A stretch of DNA of 64,000 bases, taken from NCBI GenBank assembly GCA_023375785.1, contig SZWC01006897.1:70046-134045 (forward strand), given 5' to 3'. The DNA is from Penium margaritaceum (taxonomy: Eukaryota; Streptophyta; Zygnematophyceae; Desmidiales; Peniaceae). The position numbers were made by a program, and so were the translations under genes. This document shows positions 1 through 11,055 of this stretch, in pieces; position 1 is the stretch's first letter; each line of letters begins with the position of its first letter. Under the pieces are notes generated by a model, which saw only the letters and a list, made by a program, of their open reading frames with translations, did no database searches and was not told the DNA's origin.

Positions 1-100
1 ACATGTCAACAAAGGAAGAAGGCTTAAAAACATTTGTGAGATTTTTGGTTTTGTGGCTTCTCTACCAGAGGTGTAAGCTTAGTAGCTAACACTATACGTC
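1..100 (+). repeat. Copia C LTR fragment
   Basis: These bases match about 7826-7915 with scattered mismatches (shared phrases around 'aaaggaagaagg' and 'tgtggcttctct'). In the other copy this lies downstream of the copia C coding region, so I read it as a piece of that family's LTR. It runs directly into a copia B gag fragment, so the junction is a nested or rearranged repeat boundary. The fragment is cut by the window edge. Confidence 0.55.
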
Positions 101-149
101 TGGGTCGTGGTTTGGCTATTTCCATGGTTGAAGTTGGCAACCAAGACTT

Positions 150-1080
150 CCTAAAAACTCCGCGCCATCCATCAATCCAAGTCGTTGGCAAAAGAATTCT
201 TTGCAATGAAGTGACTCCTTGTAGTGAGAATCAAGGAGGGAGATGATGTCATCTCTACCATGCAGAAAATTGATTGCTCTCCTCAGAATGCAACGGTGTG
301 GGGTGGAAGATTGACTCACGGATGCAGGCAATGGCCCTCCTCATGGTCTTTCTTGACAGTTGGGGCCCGCTCATCACCGTCTTGGCAGGATGGATAGAGA
401 ACAAGCTCACCTATGGTGCGGTCGCAGAGTACATGTGCAACGAGGCACAGCAACAAAGGTGCGGGGAGTCCTCATCCTACTTATCGCTCCTCGTCATCAA
501 AATGCGTAGTGTCGGAAGCGGATACAAGGGAGGTGGTGGACATGGTTGCGGCAAGAAGGACGCCAAGAAAGGTGCATGCCGCAACTGCGACAAAGAGGGC
601 AAGAAGGCCCGTGAGTTTACCGAGGAGGCAAAGGCCGGCAAAAAGAATGCCAAAGGCAAGAAGGCGCATCCCAATAGCACTCAGAACCACTACCTCAAGA
701 AGGCCAACCGGCAATACCTTGGCTCCACAACGAGGAGCACACCCAGGTTGAGAAGGTCAGTGTCGTCAATTACACCAAGTCCAGAAAGTCCACGGTGGTC
801 GTGAACGACAAGGTGTAGCCAGCGACTGGCCAAGGAGACATAGACGTGGAGGTGGTGGTTTGTGGGAAACGGGTTCAGCGTATCATCAAGAACGTTTAGC
901 GTGTACTTGGCTTGGATGACATACTAAGTGTTCACTGCTTGACAGACAAGGGATACAAGGTGCTCTTCAGGAGAAAGGGGGCAATCGTGTGGAAGGACGG
1001 TGGGAGTAAGCTCGTGCGAGAGGCTAAGCGCGACGGAGGCCTCTATATTGTGGAGAGAAAGGTGAACCCCACGAGCTATG
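150..1080 (+). pseudogene. Copia B gag/protease fragment (B2), decayed
   Basis: The translation parallels 32760-33670 of copia B1. It has the gag core (LLMVFLDSWGPLITVLAGW, then CGESSS) and a Lys/Gly-rich linker leading to the nucleic-acid-binding knuckle. The knuckle should be C-x2-C-x4-H-x4-C, but here CRNCDKEGKKAREF has lost the His (Lys) and the last Cys (Phe), so zinc binding is not expected. A stop at about 804 and frame changes end the reading. Downstream DNA to about 1080 still matches the region before the integrase. No LTR is attached; this is an isolated 5' internal fragment of a dead element. Confidence 0.75.
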
Positions 1081-1124
1081 GTTAATTGGGGCCTTTTTCT
1101 GCACCGATTTTCAAGTGCACCCCT
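1081..1124. other. Junction spacer
   Basis: Short spacer between the copia B fragment and the tandem array. It holds no feature I can support. Confidence 0.4.
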
Positions 1125-1583
1125 CTACTTTGTGATTTTGTTCTATATGGAAAGCTCGACCCCCATCCCTATGGGGGGGTCCAATGCGTGGGGCTAGTGT
1201 ATGAGTGCAGTGCGCTCATTCTCCACATGAAAGTACACTGATCAGGCAGTCACTGCGTGATTTCATCCTACATAGAAAACTGGAACCCCACCCCTATGCG
1301 GGTCCAGTGCGTGAGGCTAGTGTATGAGGGAAGTACGCTTATTTCCCACACAAAAGTACACTTATCACGCACTCACTATGTGATTTTATCCTCTATGGGA
1401 AACTGGACCTCCTCCCCTATGGGAGGTTCCAGTGCGTGGGGCTAGTGTATGAGGGCAGGGCGCTCGTTCCCCACACAAAAACACACTGATCACGCACTTA
1501 GTGCGTGATTTTTTCTTAAATGAAAAACTGGACCCCCTCCCCTATGGGGGGATCCAGTGTGTGGGGCTAGTATATGAGGGAAG
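1125..1583. repeat. Four-copy tandem array, about 124-bp unit, with internal palindromes
   Basis: The phrase 'ggggctagtgt' (with variants) ends at 1200, 1323, 1448 and 1573, giving periods of 123, 125 and 125 bases. Each unit has two inverted-repeat segments. One is a C-run/'tat'/G-run hairpin. The other is a short palindrome that is perfect in the last unit: atcacgcact, one base, agtgcgtgat. No protein-coding frame persists through all units. It may be a minisatellite inside a decayed retroelement. Confidence 0.85.
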
Positions 1584-1599
1584 CATGCACGATGCACAT

Positions 1600-2183
1600 C
1601 ACCATAGCTCCCACAAAATCAGCTGAAGCGCGGCACCCCAATCCAGCCGCTCAGTCGGCGACACGCACCACGTCGCCTGCCAAGGCGCCCTCACACATCA
1701 AGGACCGATTCAGAATGCCTTTCCGGAGGCGCATATGTCCCTACACGTAGTGCCGGTGCCCCTTGCACCTTAAGGGTCTATTTTGACGCATTAATCATCC
1801 ATTTTGGTGATGGGGATTGATGTAGTTTGAAACCTGTCCGTGGACCTGCAGTTAGAATATTGACCAAGTCCTTGAGTAACAAAACGTACTATTGAGTTTT
1901 AGACTCTGAGCCAGGATTTTGGCTAAGTCCCTCAGTAACAAACTGCACTACTGACATCCGGCGAATCATTCACTGGACAACTTGGCAAAGTTCCAGAGCA
2001 GAATCCCAAGATGGACATTCATTACTCTTTCCGGTCGATTACTCACCAGGAATGGAACTGCTGCTGACTCCAAGAGCCGCCGCGCACACCCCAACTTCGT
2101 AAGCCCATATCTCTCTTGTTACTTGTTGGATTCCAGTGAAACAACTTCCACCCGATTCAACAACTTGTCAACTTTTGGGGCAG
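1600..2183 (-). repeat. Copia B LTR fragment, inverted
   Basis: The reverse complement aligns in order with the two B1 LTRs (31365-32338 and 36744-37673). It includes the stretch reading ccaaacacacg-type upstream sequence, the 'ggcgccttggcaggcgacgtggtg' block and the block containing 'ggaatcggacaag'. It is truncated at its right end, where copia A1 begins at about 2184. It is not attached to a coding region in the same orientation. Confidence 0.75.
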
Positions 2184-3452
2184 TGTCTCCTTCATTGATT
2201 GAGGCTCCTCTTGCGTAAAGAAGGCTTGTGCAAACCCATTCTAGATACCCTTGTCGGCATCGTACCTTTTTTACCTTATTTGCACACAGCTGCTCGTGCG
2301 GGGCTCTTGAGGCGGTTGTTGTTGCTGTCTCCTTTCGGCGCCATCCTCTCCAAGCGTCTGCTCCCCCTCTCTTGGAGACCTTGGAGACATCGGTCGACTC
2401 TCCACCTCCATGTCCATCTCCGGTGCTTCGGATTCCTCATCCGAACTGGCCTGAATGAATTCTGTCGCTCGCCCATCGCTTCGGCGATCCTCTCTGGCTG
2501 GTGCTCCTGCGAGGACATCACCCTCATTTACGTCCTCCGCAGTCTCCCCCTTAAGGAGTGGCAACCACTCCCCACTCTTGGAGAGACCTGCCTCCTTGTC
2601 CATCCAACGGCTTTTCTTGTCGAACGTAACATCACGACTCCGCACAATCTGCTGCCTCCTTGGGTCAAAGAGTTGGTACGCCTTGCTTCCGCTCTCATAC
2701 CCAAGGAAAACACACCGGCAGGTTCATGGGTCCAGCTTGCTCCGCCCTTCATGTGCCTACACAACCGCATGTTCAACACAACCAAACGTGCAAAGGTCAC
2801 CCACTGCCAGCTTCCTCCCGCTCCACACCTCTTGTGGCATCTTCCACGCCTAGTTCTCCTTGTCCTTCAACGGTTTGGTTGGTGTAAGGTTCATTATGTA
2901 TGCCGCTGTCCGTGCCGCCTCCGCCCAATACCGTTGTTGAAGGCCGGCGTCGCTCAACATGGATCACACCATGTTAAGGATTGTGCAATTCGCTCTCTCT
3001 ACAATGCCATTCTACTGCGAGGAGTGTGGAGTTGTTTTCTACCACTCAATCCCCTTGCTCTTCATCCACCCAAGGCAGCCCGCATATTCACCACTATTGT
3101 CGCTCCGGAACGCCTTCACCTTCAACTCTGTTTGTTGCTCCACATCTTCCACAAACTCTTGCATGCATGCAAGGACTTCGCTCTTCCGCTTCATGAGGTA
3201 GAGGTACAGTTTGCGGCTGTGGTTGTTGATGAAGGTGAGGAAGTAGCGAGCTCCAGCGATGGAGCTCTCAAGTAGTCCACACACATCCGTGTGTACCACA
3301 GCCAACTTTGTTGATGCACGCGTCCCCTTTGCCACATACAGCTGCCGCATTGATTTGCCGATAACGCATGGCTCGCACACGGTCTCCTTGGTTCTATCAA
3401 GGCCACTAATTTGGAGACCCCGCACCACCTCTCTCGTTGCCATCTCTTTCAC
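2184..3452 (-). pseudogene. A1 integrase remnant
   Basis: Minus-strand reading gives the pre-integrase zinc region (VCEPCVIGKSMRQ), then HTDVCG with the first catalytic Asp. The next block should be FIDDHS but reads FINNHS. The second catalytic block, SDNSGEY, is kept. Beyond about 3039 the frame breaks and the C-terminal part (GYESGSKAYRLFDPRRQQI-type sequence in relatives) is spread over several frames down to 2271. An acidic and Gln-rich linker follows and ends at the truncation point. Not functional. Confidence 0.8.
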
Positions 3453-3491
3453 CGTCGATGGAGAAACATGGCAAAGTCGGCGGTGCCACAG

Positions 3492-4754
3492 TTACAAGTC
3501 TACTTCATCCTTCGTTGCAAGATTGGCGGCATTGGACCCCGCCCGGCTGCCGAGGAACTTTGCGCGTAGCAGGTACAAGTCGTCCTCTCTTTTGGCACAC
3601 GCAATAACCTTGCCTTTGCCCTCCTTGTGGATCAAGGCCTCCTTATTTGTGAAGAGCAGCTCAAGTCCATTGCCGGTAAGGCGGCTGACGGAGAGCAATT
3701 TCGCCCCAAAGTTGGGCATGTAGAGCACATCGTGGATTGTGCTCGTGACAGGTTTTCCATCCACAATGGACTCAATGCGGATGTTACCCTCACTGGTGGC
3801 AACCTCAGTTTTACCGTTGGCCACCGTCATGCATCTTTCCAAGGCACCGTAGGTGACAAATGCCGCCCTGTTGCATTTCGTGTGGCGGCCTGATCCGGAG
3901 TCAGTGACAACAACTCCCGGATCCTTCAATTTTGTAGATTTGTACGCCATAAGGGCCTGCTCGTCTTTCTTCCCGCCCCGCTGCGACCGGTCTAACTTCT
4001 TGTTGGGGAAGTTGCGCACATAGTGGCCCTCTTTGCCGCAATTGAAGCACTCCCCCTTCTTGTCACCCTTCTTAGTGCCCTGTTTTGCACCCTTCCACTT
4101 GTCGCCTTGGCCTCCACTGTAAGGATGAACCGTGTAAGCTGAACTTGATGTCGTTGCAGTCTCTCGACCACCACGTCGCATCCACTCGTTGCGCACGTAC
4201 TGAGCAACCTTCGGGTACTTCAGCTCGTTGGAAAGCCTGCCACCAAGGACTGTGATCATGGGACTCCAACTGTCCGAGAAGGCCTGAAGGACGATCATAG
4301 CTTGCAACTCAGAGTCAACCTCCCAACCAGTGGCCACGCACTCCGCTGCGAGTGACTCAATCTGCTGCATGATCTCCATGATGTTGTCACCTTCGTTGGC
4401 TCGGAGGGTGACGAGCCGTTTGAAGATGAAGAGCTGATTGGCAAGGTTGCTTGACTGGTAGATGGAGCAGAGTTTTGACCATGCTTCTGCGGCCAGGGTG
4501 CGTCCTTGGATGTGCCCAAGTTGTTGTGGGCATAACGCGGACACAAGGAGCACTAACGCCTTTTTGTTGCGCTTCTTGTATCCCTCCTTCACCTCAACCG
4601 TTGCATTCTCTAGCGGAGCAGTCTCATCACCCTTCACAAGCTCAAGCAGTCCCTTGTCGTTGAGGAAGACCTCAAATTGCCATCTCCACAAGGCAAAGCC
4701 TGTCCCATCAAACGTAAGCACTATACGGCTGCTCTCTTGCTCGCTGGTTGCCAT
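3492..4754 (-). pseudogene. A1 gag-protease reading frame
   Basis: I take the ATG at 4754 (MATSEQES) as the start because A2 and A3 begin in the same place; the frame is open further upstream only through non-ATG codons. Order: gag core with the WRWQFEVFL motif, the UBN2-type capsid region (LANQLFIFKRLVTLRANEGD), the knuckle, then the aspartic protease motif TDSGSGRH. The knuckle CFNCGKEGHYVRNF has lost its fourth ligand (Cys to Phe), unlike A2 and A3. The frame stays open for about 420 codons, long for a decayed copy. Loss of downstream enzymes makes it non-autonomous. Confidence 0.8.
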
Positions 4755-4805
4755 GTCTTGCTTTTGGAAGCATGAACTCAAGCTGGCTTGGAACCCCTTA
4801 GAGGC

Positions 4806-4820
4806 GTGGGCCCATAACCC
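4806..4820 (-). promoter_or_regulatory. A1 primer-binding site (half-tRNA iMet type)
   Basis: On the minus strand this reads GGGTTATGGGCCCAC, two bases after the LTR. It is complementary to the anticodon arm of plant initiator tRNA-Met, not to its 3' end. Drosophila copia and Volvox Osser are known to be primed by an internally cleaved initiator tRNA. Confidence 0.8.
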
Positions 4821-4822
4821 TT

Positions 4823-5529
4823 TGTTGGCCTGAGGGTGAGTGGGTACCCTGGAAGGTCCCTAGCAGTGGTTGGTTCACACCACCAACTGTTTTCGGAGAG
4901 ACTGAAACTGTGGAGGCAACTGGTTCCAAGGATGGCAGAAAACTGGTGAGAGAGTGAGGCAATAGTTTTGGCCTGAATGGACTGGGAATGAACACTTGAT
5001 CGAGGCCCACAAGCAATGGCATTCTATAGCCACTGATCTAAGATTTCCAAAACACCAAATCATGCCAGATTTGGAGCTTCCTAGCAGATTCTATGGCTTC
5101 TAGAGTGGCCCTTGGTAGGCTGTCCTTTTCCCACCTGAGAAGGCATCCCTTCCTTCCTCTAGAAGCTTCTGCCCCTTCCTACATTCCTTAGCTTGCTTCT
5201 AGGATAAGGGAAGGTATCCAGAAGACCAAGACACCCCTAGATGCCTTGTAGAACAAGTCACCCATTCTAGAAGGTGTGCCACCTTCTTGGACTCTGACCT
5301 AGCCTTCTAAAACCTTACGGAGGAATTCTAGAGGTCGAGCTAGCTTCTTGGCATCTATTTTCCACCTCCCTTGAGGCAGGGCAAAAATTGATCTTGTGGG
5401 ACTTGAACTTAGGCCCCTGCCTCTAGAGGTGGACACCATCAACTAGTATGCCACTAAGGCTTGTCTTTTCTTTTCTTGGTGTTCCTTTTTGGAGTCACTC
5501 CTGCCATGGTGAGGAGAATCTCTCCAACA
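4823..5529 (-). repeat. A1 5' LTR
   Basis: Starts TGTTGG and ends CCAACA, 707 bases. It aligns throughout with the four other complete or split A-family LTRs and with the solo LTR at 51258-51947. It contains a decayed form (about 5395-5460) of the tRNA-like segment described for A2. Confidence 0.85.
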
Positions 5530-7250
5530 AGCCATGCCTTGAGGGCAAGGCCAAGAAGAAACCCTTCAAGCTCAATGGTGTGCGTGCTCTTGCACCCCAT
5601 GCCCTCATCCACTTTCATGTGTGTGGTCCATTTCCTGGTTCAAGAGGAGCCAACGTCTGTAACAGAGGCACTTACTCGGCGTGACAAAGCTGAGTAGGAT
5701 GAAGCAATTTGTAGTGAAATTAGCTCCATTGAGGAAAATGGGACACGGGTGTTGGTGGAAAGACTTTTGGGGCCTCACCTTGTGGAGTCCAAGTGGGTGT
5801 TGAAATCTAAAAGGAAACATGATGGCAAGATAGACAAGTACAAGGCATGGGTGGTAGCAAAGGGGTTCTCTCAATGACCTGGTGCAGAGTATGATGGGAT
5901 CTTTGCTCTTCTTGTGAAGTTTGCCTCCGTCAATTCAATGCTCACCATAGCTGCTGCCAAAAGCACACCAGTCCACTCGATGGATGTCAAAATAGCCTTC
6001 CTTTATGGTAGACTTGAAAATGAGATGCTAATGGAGATTCTTGAAGGGGTTGATTCTCCCGAGGGGAAGGTTTGTAGATTGGTGAAAGAAACTCTATGGG
6101 CTAAATCAAGTACGAAGACTGCGGTACCAAAAGATGGATACATTAATCTCTTAGGAGTCTTTTATTCACTGTGATATTGACCCTAGCATGTATGTGCATG
6201 AGAGTGACAAAGGGACTATGTTGGTCACCTTGCATGTCGATGGCATGATCCTATGCCCTTCTTCAATGGGGGTGCTAGATGATCTCAAAAGGCAGCTTAG
6301 TAACACGTTCAAGATGAAGGACATGGGTCATCTTGACTTCTACCTTGGAATTTCCATCAAGCGTGACAGAGAAACAGGCACCATTAGCCTGAACGAGAAA
6401 AAATACATCAACTCCATCCTCAAACGTTACGACATGGCAGATTGCAAGCCAGCCGGAACACCCATGAGCTCAGAGTGTAAGCTCTCTACCTCCATGCCCC
6501 CATCCAACAAATCAGAGAAAACAGACATGTTTGGCATCCCATCTCTGTATGTAGTGGGTAGTTTTATGTATGCCATGGTCACCACCAACCAGATATAGTC
6601 CATGTTGTTGGGCAGGTGAGCAAGTTTGTGTCCAATCATGGTCCACTGCACTGGCAGGCTCTGAAGCGCATCACACACTACCTTAAGGGAACAAGGCATG
6701 TGGGGCTCCAGTTTGGCGGCCTCGCTAGATCTGCATCACTCTGTCTCATGTGCTATACCTACGCTGATTGGGGAGGCAATACGGAAGACAGAAAATCCAC
6801 CTCCAGGTTTGTGTGTATGCTCAATGGAGGTGTTATCAGTTGGGCGAGTCGAAAGAAGGAATGTGTGTCTCTCTCAACAGCTGAAGCTGAGTACATTGCC
6901 TTCGATGAGGTGTGTAAAGAGTTGCAGTGGCTACGCAAATCACTCTATAAATGAAGGTACCACAAGCAACGGCAATGGTCATCAAGATTTACAACATGAG
7001 CACAATTGACATGTCCAAGAACCCAGTCCTGTCCACGCGCACGAAGCACATCAATATGTGATATCACTATGCTTGGAGCTTAGTCTACAAGCAGACAGTG
7101 GATCTTGAGTATGTTGGTACCAATCAAAACCAAAATGACATGCCTACAAAACCAATGGATAAGGATTTCCACCAGGCAGGCAGGCAAGGCATTGGCATGG
7201 TCAACGCAAGTGATGAAGAATGATGATTTCAACTGACGCAAGGTGCAAGG
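5530..7250 (+). pseudogene. Copia C pol remnant: integrase start, reverse transcriptase, RNase H
   Basis: The frame opens inside the integrase zinc region (CLEGKAKKKPF, close to copia E's CIQAKAKKKPF), then jumps to reverse transcriptase, so most of integrase is deleted. Reverse transcriptase is recognised from EENGTRVLVERL, ESKWVLKSKR, HSMDVKIAFLYG and the active-site block, which reads HVDG where an active copy has YVDD. RNase H is recognised from DRKSTSRF, SWASRKKECVSLSTAEAEY and the final NPVLSTRTKHI block. Stops occur at about 5696, 5875, 6172, 6179 and 6597, with a frame change at about 6600. The element is dead. The family is nearer to copia E than to A, B or D. Confidence 0.8.
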
Positions 7251-7257
7251 GAGAGAT

Positions 7258-7918
7258 TTAGTGAATATGTTTGCCCCTTGTTCACTGAAGTATGATGGAA
7301 TAGGAATGCTCTGCCCCTTGTGGAGGTATAGCCCCTAGATCCATTGTAGGGTGACTCGAATATGGTAAGTTTAATCTGATATACGACTTGTGAGTGTACC
7401 GTGAGGATGAGTGGTTAATGTGGCCATTTTGTTGATTTGGCCAAGTGAGAGTTCATGAGTTTGATCCTGGCCCCACACACATCTTGGTTGTTATGGAAGC
7501 TTCCAAGAAAGAAATTTTGTAGCTTCTTTGAAGCTACATGGTTTGTCTGTCACCTTGGCACTAGGATGCTTATGCGTCAAGCCCACAGCACAAGTCTATT
7601 GGTGATGCGGCTGGGTCAGGCCACTTCTCATGAATGTCCTTTTGACTTCTAGGACTGGAAAGACAGGTAGAAAAGGTCTTGTCTTGCATGCTGGTCAATT
7701 AACCCTTGCTTGATTCTCTCTTCCGCATTGACAACTTGAGCTCTTCTTGAGACTTATTTCTAAGGTGCTTGTAACCTTGAAAGTAAAGTGTATGCCTGTT
7801 TGAGCTTAGGGTGCATGACACATGCTTGCAAAGGAAGAAGGTTTAGAAACCTTTGTGAGCTTTTTTGGTTTTTGTGGCTTCTCTGCAAGAGGTTTTTGGC
7901 TCAATAGCTTAAAATTAG
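7258..7918 (+). repeat. Copia C 3' LTR (end not defined)
   Basis: It follows the end of the coding region and a purine tract (gcaagggagagat, 7246-7258), where a 3' LTR should start. The last part is repeated at 1-100. I could not find a clear CA end or a second LTR. It contains the tRNA-like segment listed separately. Confidence 0.5.
7402..7469 (+). promoter_or_regulatory. tRNA-like A/B-box segment in copia C LTR
   Basis: An A-box-like run (gatgagtggttaatgtgg) is followed about 40 bases later by a weak B-box-like run (gagtttgatcc). The order and spacing resemble a class II tRNA gene. No acceptor stem is seen, so it is not a tRNA gene. The B box is the poorest of the three families. Confidence 0.4.
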
Positions 7919-8209
7919 GGGACCTGGGAGTGTTGCAACAAGGACAAAGAATGGTGCTTAAGGAAAACACCGGTGCAATCTCGCTTTCTGACAATGTAAC
8001 GTAGCACATGATGAGAAAGTACATTGATGTGCATTACCATGACGAGTTGGAAATGGTGGAAAGGGATCAGTGGTGCTGTAGTAGTGGAGCACGCACCACA
8101 TGCCTATACATTGCTTGAGCAGAATGCAACATGCTGATTGGCACGTCATGAGTGTGGCCAGAATCCAGATGAACAGCTTTGGAATGCTTGAGGGCATAGA
8201 AACATATGA
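7919..8209. other. Unassigned spacer
   Basis: I see no coding frame, terminal repeat or tandem structure of note here. Confidence 0.4.
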
Positions 8210-8647
8210 TTAAGAGAAGAAAGAAGAAGTCGGAATGGAAGGTTCACCGAGGAGATTGTTGTCAATTGCACCTCCGCATGCATATATGTGGCATTTAGAA
8301 GCGCTGACAAGCTGCCGGAGAGATGATAAGCCTTGTTTTTTGGTATAGCGGCTTCTATCGTTCCCTAAATCCGAGTCTAATTCATGTTCCAGAAAACTTG
8401 CTGCAGCTGGTGCGACGTAGATCATCAGAAATTGTTGATTCGTGAGGAAGCTAAGGGCTCTCAACATTTGCGGTGTGTGTGGTGGCTCAAGGACTTGTCC
8501 AAAGGTTAACATCCGGTGGATATTTCCATATGAGAAATACAGTCTATTCGAGGAAACGATTTTTCGGATGAATGCAGAGTCATCCAGCAGATTTTTTTCC
8601 TTGGGATGTAGTGGTACAGGTTGTTTTTCGGGGTCAGCCAATTTCTA
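8210..8647 (-). CDS. Unrecognised ORF, possible exon
   Basis: About 145 codons are open on the minus strand and end at TAA (8210). I do not recognise the product. There is no ATG at the 5' end: the frame opens after a TAG at about 8645-8647, and the first ADPEKQPVPL codons follow a TTG. A splice acceptor ending in that 'tag' is possible, making this a terminal exon. The composition looks protein-like, with mixed hydrophobic segments such as FLTNQQFLMIYVAPAAASF, and shows no similarity to the gag or pol frames around it. Copia D inserted 15 bases upstream of the opening. It could also be a chance frame. Confidence 0.3.
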
Positions 8648-8657
8648 CCTTGCATTC

Positions 8658-8662
8658 CGTGA
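8658..8662. repeat. Copia D target duplication, left copy (CGTGA)
   Basis: CGTGA directly precedes the left LTR and is repeated at 14373-14377 directly after the right LTR. Five bases is the usual duplication for Ty1/copia integration. Confidence 0.9.
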
Positions 8663-9378
8663 TGTAGGCTCTAGTGGGTGTGGAGGCACCCTCAAGGATG
8701 CCTAGCTCTCATTGAAGCACACTATCAGTGTTTGGGCAGCCAATGGATACTAAAAGTGAAGAGTGTGGAGTACAAGGATCACGGATAGGAGTGGGCAGAA
8801 GACGTCGCATTCAGTACACCTGAATCGAAACGTGTTTTTATTACTTAGCATAGTAAGAGTACATCAAATCCTTATAGCCTGCAATCTAAGCTTTCCAACG
8901 CATCCAAGCACGCCCAAAATGGAGCAGTAGAGCCCCTGCTATGGCCATCAAAGTAACCCTTGGCGGAGCCGCCCACCTGGCCTTGCACTCTAGGCAACGG
9001 GAGGCGCTTCGATGATGACCCGTCGAAGCGCCTTTCCTCGCCCAGAAGTCAAGGAGAAGTTCATCCTGGTCAAGGAGGTCCTTATGGTTACCTCATTCAT
9101 GCCCCTGGTGCATTTGGAGCCCATTAGGAACGAACTCGGATCACTGGCGGTGGAATATCCCGCCACCCATAGCGGGTACCAGTTTCCACCCGCCCAACAC
9201 CCGATTTTCGGGCTAGGCTAACTTTCTGAATACTCACTCAAATTGAGCGATTCAAAGCTCGATCCTGCATGAAAAAATCCAAGAAATCCAAATCTAATTA
9301 GCTGTTTGAACACTCCTCATTGGTCAAACCAGGGAGTATGATCAACGGCATTCATAGCAAGGGCAGACCATGTCAACA
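8663..9378 (-). repeat. Copia D 3' LTR
   Basis: 716 bases, from TGTAGG (TGTTGG in the partner LTR) to CAACA. It contains an 11-bp perfect stem with a 10-base loop at 9002-9033. Confidence 0.9.
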
Positions 9379-10305
9379 ATCTCCCCCTTGCACTGCAGCC
9401 TTGATGTCCTGTCCTTGGAACCTGTAGCATTTTTAAGCCTCAGAGTGCAGACCGAGCTCCATGCAGCTTGTGTCATGCCTGTCTTTGGGTTGTGCCTTGG
9501 TCATGGCGTCGGCGAGCATGCGCTTAGTGCCACAATGCTTAATAACCGCATCGCCCTTCGTCACCAAGTCCCGTGCGTAGTGATGCCGGATCTCGATGTG
9601 CTAGGTCCTCCTGTGCAACACCGGGTTCTTAGTCAGGCTAATGGTACTCATGTTGTCAACATTCAGCACCGTTGGCTTCCTTTGCAGCACGCCAATCTCC
9701 TTTAGCAGCCGACGTAGCCACACTGCCTCCTTTGCGGCTTCTGCGAGTGCGGTGTACTCCGCTTCGGTACTAGACAGCACCACACAGTCTTGCTTCCTGC
9801 TTGTCCATGAAACTGCTGCACCACCAAGCACAAACACGTACCCCAATGTTGATTTTCTATCATCCACATCACCAGCCCAGTCGGCATCCGAGTAGCCGAA
9901 CAACTCGAGGGAGTCATCACGCGCTCCCCCTCCAAACACAAGCCGCAACTGTTTTGTCGCATTGAGATAGCGGAGGATCCGCTTTACCGCTTGGCAATGC
10001 AGCGGCCCGGGGTCAGCATCATAGCAGCTCACTTGTTCCTCCGCGAAGGCCAGTTGGGGCCGCGTTGCCACCATGACGTACATGATGCTCCCCACCGCAT
10101 ACTGGTATGGCACACCTGCCATCTCCTCCTTCTCCTCATCCGTGCTCGGCCCCATGCTCAAGCTTAGCTCACGTGTGGTGGTCATGGGTGTGCTGATGGT
10201 GTTGCACTCCTCCATGTTGTAGCGGCAGAGCACTTCTTGCACGTATTTTTCCTGATCCATCTCTCGCATGCGTGCCTTGCGGTCTCTCTTGATAGCGACG
10301 CCGAG
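9379..10305 (-). pseudogene. Copia D RNase H region
   Basis: Minus-strand frame from about 10269: KYVQEVLCRYNMEEC, the VPYQYAVGSIMYVMVATRP block, YSDADWAGD, DRKSTLGYVF, SRKQDCVVLSSTEAEY and NPVLHRRT. It then stops at about 9601, and the last part (HIEIRHHYARDL, HCGTKRMLADAMTKAQ) continues in the same sense to about 9390. The RNase H acidic residues of the DADW and STEAEY blocks are present. The stop before the C-terminal block would truncate the enzyme. Confidence 0.85.
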
Positions 10306-11055
10306 CTAGTACTCGAGCTCGCTCATGTCGGTCATTTTGAACCGACCGCCGAGCTGCCGCTTCAGGTTCACCAACTCCTTTATGTCTGATGACACGAGGA
10401 TGAGGTCATCAACGTAAAAGGCCATGATCTGGTGCAGCCCCAGCTGCTTCTGCACGTACACACTGTGATCCGCTTTGCAGCGCTTGAAGCCAAGCTCGGC
10501 TATGAAGCCGTTCATTTTCAAGTACCACATGAGTGGTGCTTGCTTCAGTCTATAGAGCGCCTTGCAAAGCCAGCACACCTTCCGTGGCGGCACATCCGCA
10601 CCCTCCGGCACATCCATGTAGACCTCCTCATCTAGGTCACCATTGAGGAATGCAGTTTTCACATCGATTTGATGCACTTCGTAGTCGCGTGCCGCCGCCA
10701 CCGAGAGGATGGAGCGGATGGAGGCGAACTTCGCCAATGGTGCGAAGGTTTCATCGTAGAGTTCACCCTTCCATTGGGCGTACCCCTTCGCCACCAGCGG
10801 CGCCTTGTACCACTCCACCTTCCCCTCCTTGGTGAGCTTCTTCTTGAAGATCCACTTGGAGCCGATGATTTTTGCGCCCTCCTGTCTGTCAATCAGCTGC
10901 CAAGTGCCGTTCTCTTCGTAGGAGGCGAGCTCAGATTTTTTGGCTCCCTCCCAATCAGCCCCATCCTTCCGCTGCAACGCCTCTTTGACACTCTTGGGCT
11001 CCTCTTGCGGCAAAGAACACTCAAGCAAACCCAATTCAGGTGCCCTGCACGACAA
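10306..11055 (-). pseudogene. Copia D reverse transcriptase
   Basis: A 250-codon open block of RVT_2-type reverse transcriptase: EENGTWQLIDRQ, GSKWIFKKKL, the first catalytic Asp in HQIDVKTAFLNG, RLKQAPLMWYLKM and the YVDD active site in FYVDDLILVSS. It ends at a TAG (about 10306) where relatives have Tyr in ELEYYLG. The frame just upstream (11055-11140) is a Gln-rich CAG-repeat linker. The catalytic motifs survive although the polyprotein is interrupted. Confidence 0.88.

Larger units (their letters stand above)
2184..5529 (-). mobile_element. Copia A1, 5' part of a Ty1/copia element, truncated
   Basis: Read on the minus strand this is a 5' LTR (4823-5529), a half-tRNA primer site (4806-4820), gag, protease and integrase. 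It breaks off at 2184 just before reverse transcriptase, against a copia B LTR fragment. Reverse transcriptase, RNase H and the 3' LTR are missing. The closest relatives here are A2 (15754-25295) and A3 (21039-24937). Its LTR abuts copia C integrase sequence at 5530, which suggests insertion into a C element, but with the left end lost no target duplication can be tested. Confidence 0.85.

Noticed and set aside
1125-1583. CRISPR array
   Set aside because: The 124-bp units repeat over their whole length with no constant-repeat/variable-spacer pattern, in eukaryotic repeat DNA.
2199-3275. 358-codon plus-strand ORF
   Set aside because: Antisense shadow of the copia A1 integrase and linker.
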